Below are positions 5,975 to 13,753 of a stretch of DNA of 13,769 nt, in pieces; position 1 is the stretch's first letter; each line of letters starts with the position of its first letter. The notes beneath the pieces are model-generated. The model saw only the letters and a program-made list of their open reading frames with translations, searched no databases and was not told the origin of the DNA. A program made the translations under genes and the position numbers. The stretch comes from Bacteroidota bacterium (GTDB lineage Bacteria; Bacteroidota; Bacteroidia; Chitinophagales; Saprospiraceae): contig JAJRQS010000356.1 of NCBI GenBank assembly GCA_024280135.1, positions 1 to 13,769 on the forward strand, in the 5' to 3' direction.

Positions 5975-8479
5975 ATGCTCGAAGAAGAAAAAAACACAGA
6001 CAATCAAGACGATACAAACAAAGAAGTATCAGCCAATCTTGAAACAACATCCGCTACTGAAGAAACAGTAAGTAGTGTCGATGAAAATGCAGTCGTTACG
6101 ACTGTAGAAGAAGTTACTGCCGCACCTGTAAATACTGAAATTTCAGTAGAAGAGGCCGCAGCGCTTAAGGAACAAAGAGAAACAGAAACGACTAAAACCT
6201 TAGAAACCTTAATAGAGGACAATTCTAAGTTTTTGGAAACCGCCCATGACGATTTTGATTGGGACGGAAAAGAATCTGATTTATCTGAATATTCAGAAAC
6301 AGAACTAAAGTCTTTGACTACTGAATATGAAAACTATATTGTAGCCCTTGCAGAAAGCCAAATTGTAGATGGTAAAGTAAAGGAGATTAATGGTAGAGAC
6401 GTAATCATTGATTTTGATTACAAAGCTGATGGTATCCTATCTATCTCTGAATTTAGAGATATGCCGGATCTTAAGGTTGGGGATCTAGTTCCCGTATATG
6501 TAGAAAGCCTTGAAGACAAAAGAGGTCAACTATCTCTTTCTAGAAGAAAAGCCAAAATCTTAAAAGCTTGGGATAGCTTGGTAGATTCATATGAAACAGG
6601 TGCAATTGTAAACGGTACGGTAGTTAGTAAAACTAAAGGTGGTTTGATTGTGGACTGTAGTGGTCTAGAAACATTCTTACCAGGTTCTCAAATTGACATC
6701 AGACCTATCGTTGATTATGATGCATACGTGGGTAAGACAATGGAATTTAGAGTAGTTAAGATTAATGAAGCAATCAAAAACGCTGTTGTATCGCACAAAG
6801 CACTTATTGAAAGTGACCTTGCGGAACAAAGAGATAAGATCGTAGCGACACTAGAAAGAGGACAAGTACTAGAAGGTGTGGTCAAGAACATCACCGATTT
6901 CGGTGCATTTATGGACTTAGGAGGTGTTGACGGTTTACTTTATATCACAGATATTTCTTGGGGTAGAATTAAGCACCCAAGTGAAGTGCTAGAGTTGAAT
7001 CAGAAGTTGAATGTTGTTGTATTAGACTTCAATGAAGACAAGAAGCGAATCTCTCTAAGTTTGAAGCAATTACTACCACATCCATGGGAGGTGTTAGATG
7101 AAAAAATTGTCGAAGGTTCTACGATCAAAGGTAAAGTAGTGAATATTGAAGACTACGGTGCTTTCTTGGAAGTAATTCCTGGCGTAGAAGGATTGGTTCA
7201 CGTAAGTGAAGTAACTTGGAGCAACCAACCGGTTAATGCTAAGGAATACTTTACATTAGGTGAGTCTTACGATGCTAAGGTCGTAACAGTTGATAGAGAA
7301 GATAAGAAGATGTCCTTGAGCATCAAGCAATTATCTGAAGATCCTTGGAACACAATAGAAAATAAATTTGCAACGGGTACGAAGCATACAGGAGTGGTGA
7401 AGAATTTAACTCCTTATGGTGTATTTGTTGAGTTAGATGAAGGTATTGGCGGAATGATTCACATTTCAGACCTTAGTTGGTTGAAGCGTTTCTCACACCC
7501 ATCTGAATTTACGAAAGTAGGTCAAGATATTGATATCCAAATCTTGGAAATTGATAAAGCGAATAGAAAGCTTTCTCTAGGGCATAAGCAATTAGAAGAA
7601 AACCCATGGGATACATTTGAGAATGTATTCCCAGTTGGCTCTTTCCATGAAGGTACTTTGGTTAGAAAAGATGAAAAAGGAGCAATCGTTCAATTGCAAT
7701 ATGGATTGGAAGCATTCGCACCACTAAAGCATGTTAAAAAAGAGAATGGTAGCATGGCTGAAGTGAATGATGTATTGACTTTCAAAGTACTAGAATTCAA
7801 TAGAGACGATAAGCGTATTTTGATTTCTCATACTAGATACTTAGATGCAATCAAACGGGAAGCTGGTGAGATAGTTGAAAACGAAAAACGGGAAGAGAAA
7901 GCAACGACTCGTAAGTTTGTGAAAAAACAAGCCGCTAGTAATGAAGTCACTACTTTGGGCGAAATTGCAGGTTTTGGAGATTTGAAAAAGCAATTAGAGG
8001 CTGAAGCCAAGAAAGCAGAACCTGTAGTCAAGAAGGTAGAAGCTGAAGTGAAGAAAGTGGAACCTGTCGTAAAGAAGGTAGAAGCTGAAGTGAAAAAAGC
8101 AGAACCTGTTGTAAAGAAGGTAGAAGCTGTGAAGAAAGTGGAACCTGTTGTCACTCGTGTCGAATCTACAGAAGAGTCAAAACCTGCTGTAGTTAGAAGA
8201 GTGGTCAGAAGGGTAGAGGAAGCCACTGCAGCTGATGATTTGAAGAAGATTGAAGGCATTGGGCCGAAGATTGAAGAAGTCATCAATAAAGCAGGAGTCA
8301 CGACTTACAAGCAGTTATCAGAAACGAAGCCTGAGACCATTAAGGAATGGTTAAAAGAAGCAGGTGGAAGATTTGCTGCGCACAACCCAGGTACTTGGCC
8401 TAAGCAAGCAGAAATGGCTGCAGAAGGTAAATGGGATGAACTCAAGAAGTGGCAAGATGAGTTAGATGGTGGTAAGTAA
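5975..8479 (+). CDS. rpsA: 30S ribosomal protein S1 with extended C-terminal HhH tail
   Basis: S1 binds mRNA on the small ribosomal subunit and helps initiation. The protein has 834 residues, well above the usual 550-620. After an acidic N-terminal stretch (1-100) there are six S1/OB repeats, at about 124-192, 208-275, 296-365, 382-451, 469-538 and 556-620. Repeats 3-5 show the classic pattern (GVVKNITDFGAFMDLGGVDG, then YITDISW, KHPSE and KKRISLSLKQL). A charged linker follows (625-675), then four 13-14 residue repeats built on AEVKKVEPVVKKVE (676-730). A helix-hairpin-helix module closes the protein (753-831: DDLKKIEGIGPKIEEVINKAG, then RFAAHNPGTWPKQAEMAAEG). Similar HhH tails occur on other Bacteroidota proteins, including, as I recall, some ribosomal proteins; the role of this one is unknown. 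The gene has its own promoter and terminator. Confidence 0.96.
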   Translation: MLEEEKNTDNQDDTNKEVSANLETTSATEETVSSVDENAVVTTVEEVTAAPVNTEISVEEAAALKEQRETETTKTLETLIEDNSKFLETAHDDFDWDGKESDLSEYSETELKSLTTEYENYIVALAESQIVDGKVKEINGRDVIIDFDYKADGILSISEFRDMPDLKVGDLVPVYVESLEDKRGQLSLSRRKAKILKAWDSLVDSYETGAIVNGTVVSKTKGGLIVDCSGLETFLPGSQIDIRPIVDYDAYVGKTMEFRVVKINEAIKNAVVSHKALIESDLAEQRDKIVATLERGQVLEGVVKNITDFGAFMDLGGVDGLLYITDISWGRIKHPSEVLELNQKLNVVVLDFNEDKKRISLSLKQLLPHPWEVLDEKIVEGSTIKGKVVNIEDYGAFLEVIPGVEGLVHVSEVTWSNQPVNAKEYFTLGESYDAKVVTVDREDKKMSLSIKQLSEDPWNTIENKFATGTKHTGVVKNLTPYGVFVELDEGIGGMIHISDLSWLKRFSHPSEFTKVGQDIDIQILEIDKANRKLSLGHKQLEENPWDTFENVFPVGSFHEGTLVRKDEKGAIVQLQYGLEAFAPLKHVKKENGSMAEVNDVLTFKVLEFNRDDKRILISHTRYLDAIKREAGEIVENEKREEKATTRKFVKKQAASNEVTTLGEIAGFGDLKKQLEAEAKKAEPVVKKVEAEVKKVEPVVKKVEAEVKKAEPVVKKVEAVKKVEPVVTRVESTEESKPAVVRRVVRRVEEATAADDLKKIEGIGPKIEEVINKAGVTTYKQLSETKPETIKEWLKEAGGRFAAHNPGTWPKQAEMAAEGKWDELKKWQDELDGGK
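8000..8164 (+). repeat. four tandem 42-base coding repeats in the rpsA tail
   Basis: The units are AEAKKAEPVVKKVE, AEVKKVEPVVKKVE, AEVKKAEPVVKKVE and AVKKVEPVVTRVE (S1 residues 676-730). The first three are 42 bases long and the last is 39. They differ by a few synonymous and Ala/Val changes, and alternate copies resemble each other most. The array encodes a charged, probably helical or flexible spacer between the S1 domains and the HhH module. Any gain or loss of a unit stays in frame. Confidence 0.9.
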
Positions 8480-8505
8480 GCCATTAATTTAGTGCTAAAA
8501 TATTA

Positions 8506-8539
8506 TGGGGTCAAAGCGAAAGCTTTGACCCCATTTTTT
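8506..8539 (+). terminator. intrinsic terminator after rpsA
   Basis: A perfect 12-base-pair stem, TGGGGTCAAAGC (8506-8517) with GCTTTGACCCCA (8522-8533), is closed by a GAAA tetraloop and followed by six T. Confidence 0.95.
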
Positions 8540-8904
8540 GGATGTACACAGTTTCCTAATTTCTTTAATGGCTTCTTCTATATTAATATTTACATGGTCC
8601 GGTGCCGTATCATGCATGGTCCCTTTTGACTTTTGTCCATGGTTTCTTGGGGCTATCGAACTAACCTATTAGTAGGAAAAAGGAATTGGCAATAAGAAAA
8701 GTTGAAGATGAATTTGACCGCTGTCAGCTGGATATAATGGAGCAAGCTATTCACAAAATTTCGAATACAGTTATTAGAGAATTGAATTATTTGTTTTCTA
8801 ACATGGATTGAGTATTTTGAATAAAACTTTGTCTTTTGTTTGGTATGTCAGGATTTTAGGTTTATATTGTGATTACTCTCCGTAATAGTTTAAATAGTTT
8901 ATTT
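8540..8904. other. intergenic stretch without a supportable gene
   Basis: Between the rpsA terminator and the surface operon I see only short frames: 41 codons from a TTG at 8686 to 8811 on the plus strand, and 40 codons from 8617 to 8495 on the minus strand. Neither has a family signature, and the minus-strand frame runs through the rpsA terminator. The right end contains a candidate promoter for the operon. The region could include remnants of lost genes, but nothing shows it. Confidence 0.5.
8839..8869 (+). promoter_or_regulatory. candidate promoter of the surface operon
   Basis: TTTG (8839-8842), a 20-base spacer and TATATTG (8863-8869) approximate TTTG-N20-TAnnTTTG, with one T missing from the -7 element. 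The predicted transcript would start about 30 bases before the ATG at 8905. Confidence 0.35.
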
Positions 8905-11734
8905 ATGTTCAAGTCAAGTCAAGTCAAGTCAAGTCAATATTCTTCTTTTAGTATTTGTTCTTCTTCCATCCTTCCTTTTTGCGCAAAAAAGCAGTTTTGA
9001 TATTGTTACTGGGAAGACAAGTAAGCAATCTTCGGTAGAAAACGGGAAGACAGCAAATTTAGCAAATGATGGTATTAATGCTACTTTTAGTAGGACTTAT
9101 TCAGAGCATAATCCATGGTGGGAGGTTGATTTAGGAGGATATTTCAAATTAAGTTCGATCGAAATAAATATACCTAAAAACTTAGGGGCAGGAAATTTCA
9201 ATGTTTATATCTCCGAAACACCATTTGTAGATAATGAAGGTATTCCTAAACAAAGTGAAACTACTGATGTAGTAGAAATTACACCCAATACTAAATTTAC
9301 TTTTAAAGAATACGGAAGATTTTTTAAATCTGGGAGGTACCTACGTATTTCAAAACCTGGATATAGTGTATTGGTAATTAGTGACGTTACGATATTTGGA
9401 ACTTGGAGCGAACATTGTGGTAACGGAAAGGATGACGATGGTGATGGTGATACTGACTGTGAAGATTCCGATTGCGTTGGAAATATATTTAACGTTAACG
9501 TCGTTAAAGAACCTACATGTAATATTTGTGACGACGGTATAATTTCTGTTCAAATGTTTGGATTATTAAATAACGGTGAGATAAGTTTTGATAATGGAGT
9601 TTCATTTATTCCTATGAATCAGTCATTTATGGAGTTTGATGGGTTTCTTCCTGGAGATTATGATATCATTGCCAGAAATCGGTGGTATGGATGCTTGTCT
9701 TCTTGGAAGGGGAATTCTGTTACTTTAGCTGCACCTGTTGGACAACCACTAGGTTCATGTGAAAATGGTGATATAGAAAGTGGAGATTTTTCTGGATGGG
9801 TTTGTTCTACAAGTTCTTGGACTAAAGATCCTAATGAGCCAAATTATAATTTTCCTATTTCACCTTTTATAGATCCCTTTGTTGAGGGTATAGTAGATAA
9901 TAGACATAGGGTAGTGAGTAGTGGTATTGATCCCTATGCACCATTAATTCATTTCCCATTTTCTGGTAGTTATAGTTTATTATTAGGCAACTCTAACACT
10001 GGTTTTGAAATTGATAGGATAGCGTATAAGTTTATTGTGGACTCGAAAAATAAAGACTTTACATTTAATTACGCTTTAGTGCTACAGGATCCAGAAGGTC
10101 ATATTTCTGATGATGGTGTTGATGCAAGACCATTTTTTGAATATTCTTTTTATTATATAGAGAATGGTGCTAAAGTTCAAATTCCTAATGGAACCTTTAA
10201 AGTAGTATCTGACGCGAATGATCCATATTGGTCTATAGGAAATGATGTTGTTTATAAAGGATGGTCTTGCGAAACTATTGATTTGTCCTCCTATATTGGA
10301 AAGGAAATAACATTAGAGTTTACTGTAGCAGATTGTGGGTTGAGAGATCATTTTGGTTATGCTTATATTGATGGGTTGTGCGTGTCACCTGAAGATAATA
10401 AACCCGTTCCTAGCTTGGAGCTAAATGAAATTGTTTGTGACAATCAAGAAGTATTTGCAGACGCGACTAAAAGCTTTAGCTTTAACAAGTACGAGATAGA
10501 AGTCTGTAGAATTGATGGTGGAAATGAAGTAGAGTGTAAAAAACAGATTACTTTTGCTAGCTTTATTCCAGTAATAAATGTAGGGGATTTTTTGGAAGCT
10601 AATTCTTCCGAACTTGTTTGTGAAAATATGTATATTGTAAAACTTACACTGTATAATGACTGCTCTGAATCAGTAGGAATTGCAAGGCAATTTAAATATG
10701 TGTGTGGAGGTAGTACAATATCATATCCTGATTTTGTCAATTGCACATTGAGCAACAACCCTAGCATTGATGTGAAAATTCCTTCAGACAATGATTGTTT
10801 GAATTGTACTTTTAGTTGGGAACCTGCAGGTTATTTAGATGATGCAACTCTTGAAGAACCAACGATCCAAGGTACTTTGATTACAAATGCGGTGGGTCGA
10901 GAATATTCGGTTGTGGCTACAAATAGTTTGGGATGCGAATACGAAGATAAACTAACTGTTTTTAATTTGCCTGAAATTGTATTTATTTCGCCCAAGGAAG
11001 TCGTTGAATGCGATAAAAACCTTGATCTTAGAGTTAAGATAGTTTTTGATCGTTGGATTGATAATCCAGAAAATATAATAAACATAAGTTTTTATGATTT
11101 AAAAGGGAATAAAAACGTAGAGGGTCAAAGAGTTTCAAGTTCTCCAGACCGTAGAACTTTTACCTATAAATTAATGTTGGACGCTAGTGTGGAACAATCA
11201 TTGGAAGTAACAGTAAATTGGAACCAAAGTTTTGTTGATGCTAATGTGCATATTGGTAATAACTGTTCTGTTAAAAGAGAAATAGATTTAGAATCTCTTC
11301 CAGCAACTTGGACTTATTCAGATTTAGAATTGTTTTATAAAGATACTTACGATGACTATTACGATGTTTCGGATGAAAATGGAAAGATTCAAGTAGAAAA
11401 TATTTTTAATCCTACGCTAAATGTTCCGAAATTTCCCGCAGTAAGGACTTTCGAACCATTTTCGCTACATTCAGGAGTTACATGGGCAAAGCTATCAATT
11501 TGGGAGGAAGTGGGAGGTCTACTTTTTCAAAAAGAAGTTGAATATACAGAGCAAAAAGCTGCAGGTTTGTTAGTAAATGGTCAGCTAAACCTAATGGAAT
11601 TAGCATGGGATGGCTCTTACAATGGATATAATGCAGAGATAGGTGTTTATGTTTGGGTTCTAGAGCTAAGAAATTGCCAGTTTCCAGAGGGACAGGAGAA
11701 GATTTTTTCTGGAGATGTAACTTTGATTAAATAA
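8905..11734 (+). CDS. phase-variable secreted multidomain surface protein, out of frame at this repeat count
   Basis: The coding frame is open from 8894 to the stop at 11734, but its first possible start codon is a TTG at 9371, inside a domain. The only fitting ATG (8905) is in another frame and stops at 9000. One additional AAGTC unit would join them into 944 residues. These begin MFKSSQVKSSQV followed by the hydrophobic core ILLLVFVLLPSFLFAQ, a textbook Sec signal peptide. In that numbering, residues about 35-170 form an F5/8-type C (discoidin-like, sugar-binding) domain with KTSKQSS, NLANDGI, PWWEVDLG and NVYISETPF. CGNGKDDDGDGDTDCEDSDC (173-192) is an Asp-rich, probably Ca-binding, module. 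About 287-497 is a jelly-roll module (NGDIESGDFSGW, SLLLGNSNTGFE, LQDPEGH, HFGYAYIDGLCV). Cysteine-rich Ig-like segments follow. The last 85 residues (AWDGSYNGYNAEIGVYVWVLE, then SGDVTLIK) resemble the T9SS type B sorting domain. It is probably an adhesin or sugar-binding surface protein. An assembly error in the repeat is the alternative to true phase variation. Confidence 0.85.
8909..8937 (+). repeat. AAGTC pentanucleotide tandem repeat (putative phase-variation tract)
   Basis: Five perfect AAGTC units (8911-8935), flanked by TC and AA that continue the pattern, give 29 bases of period five without interruption. The tract sits two codons after the ATG at 8905 and directly before the signal-peptide core. 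Five is not a multiple of three, so each gain or loss of a unit changes the reading frame. With three or six units the ORF is in frame. With five, as here, translation stops at 8998-9000; with four it stops at a TAG just after the tract. In frame it encodes KSSQV repeats. Confidence 0.95.
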
Positions 11735-11739
11735 AAAAA

Positions 11740-12519
11740 ATGAAAAATTCTTACTTTTATTTCTTTGCTGTTTGTTTATGCTTACTTGGTTGTAAAGAAG
11801 AAATAAAAACAAGATCGACGCTTGATTATTGCTTACCAGCAAACCTGCAAAATGGTGTTATTGCTTTTTATCCGTTTACAACAGGAAGGTATAGGGATGA
11901 ATCAGGAAATCAAAATAACCTTTTAGAGAATTCGTTTGTTTTAGGTGATGTTGGAAGGGGAGGTATTGAAGATTGTGCTTTTACATTTGATAATAGGTTG
12001 TGGGCGGATGCTTATTTAAAAGCAGATAATTCCTCTTTCCTTAATGGTAATGCCTCTTTCTCTATATCCTTCTGGTATAAATTTATAGATTCTATTTATT
12101 ATGATAACCAAACCCTTGTAAGAAGAGGAAATGTTGATTATAATTGTATACCGAGAACTGGGGAATGGTCTGTAGGTATTACAGATGGAAGAGCAATCTA
12201 TTTTGCTCATGACAATAGGGTTACTGGATTCCACGCATCGCCAGTTCCTGAGGATTATTACGCCTATTCTTCAACTCACTGGATGCATTTAGTTGTTGTA
12301 AAGGACAACGAACAGTTTCTTATTTACACAGATGGTTCTTTATCGGATTCAACTAGTGGACTTGCTAACTGCACAGATCCGCACTTAGCTGAAGATGTTG
12401 GCGACTTGTTTATAGGCGAGGGATTTAATGGTAGTATGGATGACGTTATTTTTTATAATAGAGCCATTCCGGCAGACCAAGTATGGGATTTGTTTAATGT
12501 TTCACCCTGTTGCAGATAA
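11740..12519 (+). CDS. LamG-like lipoprotein, probably surface exposed
   Basis: A 259-residue lipoprotein. MKNSYFYFFAVCLCLLGC is a lipoprotein signal with the lipobox LLGC and cysteine at residue 18. The mature start C-K-E-E fits the K-(D/E)2 lipoprotein export signal described in Bacteroidota, suggesting transfer to the outer face of the outer membrane. Residues about 37-255 form a LamG/concanavalin A-like jelly roll. The signs are NGVIAFYPFTTGRYRDESGN, the NASFSISFWYKF strand, HWMHLVVVKDNEQFLIYTDG and the closing GSMDDVIFYNRAIPADQVWDLF, all typical of carbohydrate- or protein-binding LamG-like domains. No catalytic residues are evident. The ATG lies five bases after the stop of the upstream gene, so the two are almost certainly cotranscribed and perhaps translationally coupled. 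The ligand is unknown. Confidence 0.87.
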   Translation: MKNSYFYFFAVCLCLLGCKEEIKTRSTLDYCLPANLQNGVIAFYPFTTGRYRDESGNQNNLLENSFVLGDVGRGGIEDCAFTFDNRLWADAYLKADNSSFLNGNASFSISFWYKFIDSIYYDNQTLVRRGNVDYNCIPRTGEWSVGITDGRAIYFAHDNRVTGFHASPVPEDYYAYSSTHWMHLVVVKDNEQFLIYTDGSLSDSTSGLANCTDPHLAEDVGDLFIGEGFNGSMDDVIFYNRAIPADQVWDLFNVSPCCR

Positions 12520-12530
12520 AACTAAAAAGT

Positions 12531-13208
12531 ATGAAAAAGATTATTTTTGTTTTCTTATTGTTCATTAGTTGTATTGCACACTCTACTGCTCAATCGGAGC
12601 AGCATATTATGATCTCTGGAAATCCATTTTTCTCTAAAAGCTTCCACAACTTGCGTTCGAAGCCTCAGGAAAAAAAGGATTCAATTAGCTACGAATCCAA
12701 AATAGGCTTTACCATAAAAGCCGAGTACCAATTCTATTTGTTTGAACGGGGGCAGCTCTCAATAGGAATAAGTTATTCAAATTGGCGAGCAAAAAGGAAG
12801 AATAACTACCAATGGGGAAACCAACATGATGGGATGGGAGGATTTGCACCTGTGCCTTCACCCGATTTTTTTATAGACAGTTATACCGAATTAGGACTGC
12901 CTATTGCCTTACGTTTGTACACTGAAGGACAGCGGTTAAAGTATTTTGTAAAGGCTGGTATAACGCCAACTATTGGTCAAGTAAAAACGGATGATATATT
13001 TAGTCATGAAGAGATGTTGGTCACAAATGTAAAATGGGACTTTGCTGTGGGGATAGAATATCAATTGTCCGACAGAACAACCGGTTATTTAGCACCAAAT
13101 ATCCACTCATATTTATTGACGGATAAAAATTGGGCTTTTCGTAATGCCTTTATGCGTGCAGGAATCGGTTTGGAGGTGGGGATGCGTATTAGGTTATTTG
13201 AAAATTAG
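12531..13208 (+). CDS. outer-membrane beta-barrel protein
   Basis: A 225-residue protein with a Sec signal peptide (MKKIIFVFLLFISCIAHSTAQ). Alternating strand patterns typical of a small outer-membrane barrel follow, such as IGFTIKAEYQFYLFERGQLSIGISYSNW, ELGLPIALRLYTEG, YFVKAGITPTIGQV and WDFAVGIEYQLSDRTTGYLAP. The last strand is AGIGLEVGMRIRLFEN. The length and pattern fit the 'outer membrane protein beta-barrel' families common in Bacteroidota. An in-frame TTG at 12510 exists, but ATG 12531 directly precedes the signal peptide, 11 bases after the lipoprotein stop. It is the last gene of the three-gene operon and could anchor or export the two other products. That link is inference from position only. 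Confidence 0.82.
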   Translation: MKKIIFVFLLFISCIAHSTAQSEQHIMISGNPFFSKSFHNLRSKPQEKKDSISYESKIGFTIKAEYQFYLFERGQLSIGISYSNWRAKRKNNYQWGNQHDGMGGFAPVPSPDFFIDSYTELGLPIALRLYTEGQRLKYFVKAGITPTIGQVKTDDIFSHEEMLVTNVKWDFAVGIEYQLSDRTTGYLAPNIHSYLLTDKNWAFRNAFMRAGIGLEVGMRIRLFEN

Positions 13209-13633
13209 AATCACTGAGTTTACTCCAAAAACTCATCAATACCGTGCGGAAAGCAGAATTTTGTTCTATGCTTGATTACCCATGGTGGGGTTCTTTAAAA
13301 AATCAACAAAATACATTTTGCGTCAGGCTAGTAATCAGGACGAGTGAATAAATGCTCTACGTTATGAAAGAAAACCCAAATGCTGAATAGTTACCTTTTG
13401 GCAATATTTGCACTTACTCAACTAGCTAATAATACTCAGGCATCACTGTCTCGTAAAATCCAAATCTCATCCAAAATAATTTTATGGGAATTGCCAGTTC
13501 TCAGAGTGGATTCAAAATTCACCTTTCGGTCCTTTTTGGCATATATACCTACAAGAAAGACGTTCAAAACGGGCGGTGCTTAGGGAGAGGAAAAAGCTCT
13601 TCAAAAAATATTTACATTATTTATCAATAAAGC
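13209..13633. other. intergenic stretch before the rRNA operon, no convincing gene
   Basis: TGAGTTT (13215-13221) and AAACTCA (13229-13235) form a weak hairpin just after the barrel gene, without a T-run. A 67-codon frame at 13380-13583 and a 48-codon frame at 13484-13630 overlap in different frames. Neither shows a recognisable domain, and the first uses codons (TCC, CTC, CGG) unlike its neighbours. I see no gene, tRNA or mobile element here. Confidence 0.5.
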
Positions 13634-13664
13634 TTGTGTGGTAAAATAAAAGGTTCTATCTTTG
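13634..13664 (+). promoter_or_regulatory. rRNA operon promoter
   Basis: TTG (13634-13636), a 20-base spacer and TATCTTTG (13657-13664) match the Bacteroidota promoter, and a 16S rRNA gene begins about 90 bases downstream. CTTAGC-GAACGA-GCTAAG (13671-13688) forms a hairpin at the predicted transcript start. Confidence 0.8.
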
Positions 13665-13703
13665 CAATCCCTTAGCGAACGAGCTAAGTGGAACAAGAAA
13701 AAA

Positions 13704-13714
13704 GTTCATTGACA
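13704..13714 (+). promoter_or_regulatory. boxA-like antitermination site in the rRNA leader
   Basis: GTTCATTGACA resembles the E. coli rrn boxA (GCTCTTTAACA) and lies in the usual place between promoter and 16S rRNA, where Nus factors assemble to prevent premature termination. Assigned by similarity and position. Confidence 0.6.
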
Positions 13715-13753
13715 GAGGAAGAAAAAGAAAAGGCCCGAAATAATAATATTTCA

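Noticed and set aside
7828..8301. Long minus-strand open frame opposite the end of rpsA
   Set aside because: It is a Ser/Thr/Phe-rich mirror of the lysine/glutamate-rich repeats in the S1 tail, a typical antisense shadow.
8495..8617. 40-codon minus-strand frame (MHDTAPDHVNINIEEAIKEI...)
   Set aside because: It runs through the rpsA terminator stem and matches no family I know. The middle looks protein-like, so it could be a remnant, but it cannot be supported.
8686..8811. 41-codon plus-strand frame from a TTG in the gap before the surface operon
   Set aside because: Too short, rare start codon and no family signature.
9371..11734. Treating the large surface protein as starting at TTG 9371
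   Set aside because: That start lies inside the F5/8-like domain and discards a signal peptide that is encoded in the same frame upstream. The frame is open back to 8894, so the true gene starts at the repeat-linked ATG.
13215..13235. Possible terminator after the barrel gene
   Set aside because: Seven-pair hairpin TGAGTTT/AAACTCA without a T-run on either strand; not enough to call a terminator.
13380..13583. 67-codon plus-strand frame before the rRNA promoter
   Set aside because: No recognisable domain, codon use unlike the neighbours, no clear promoter, and an overlapping frame at 13484-13630 is equally plausible. Probably chance.
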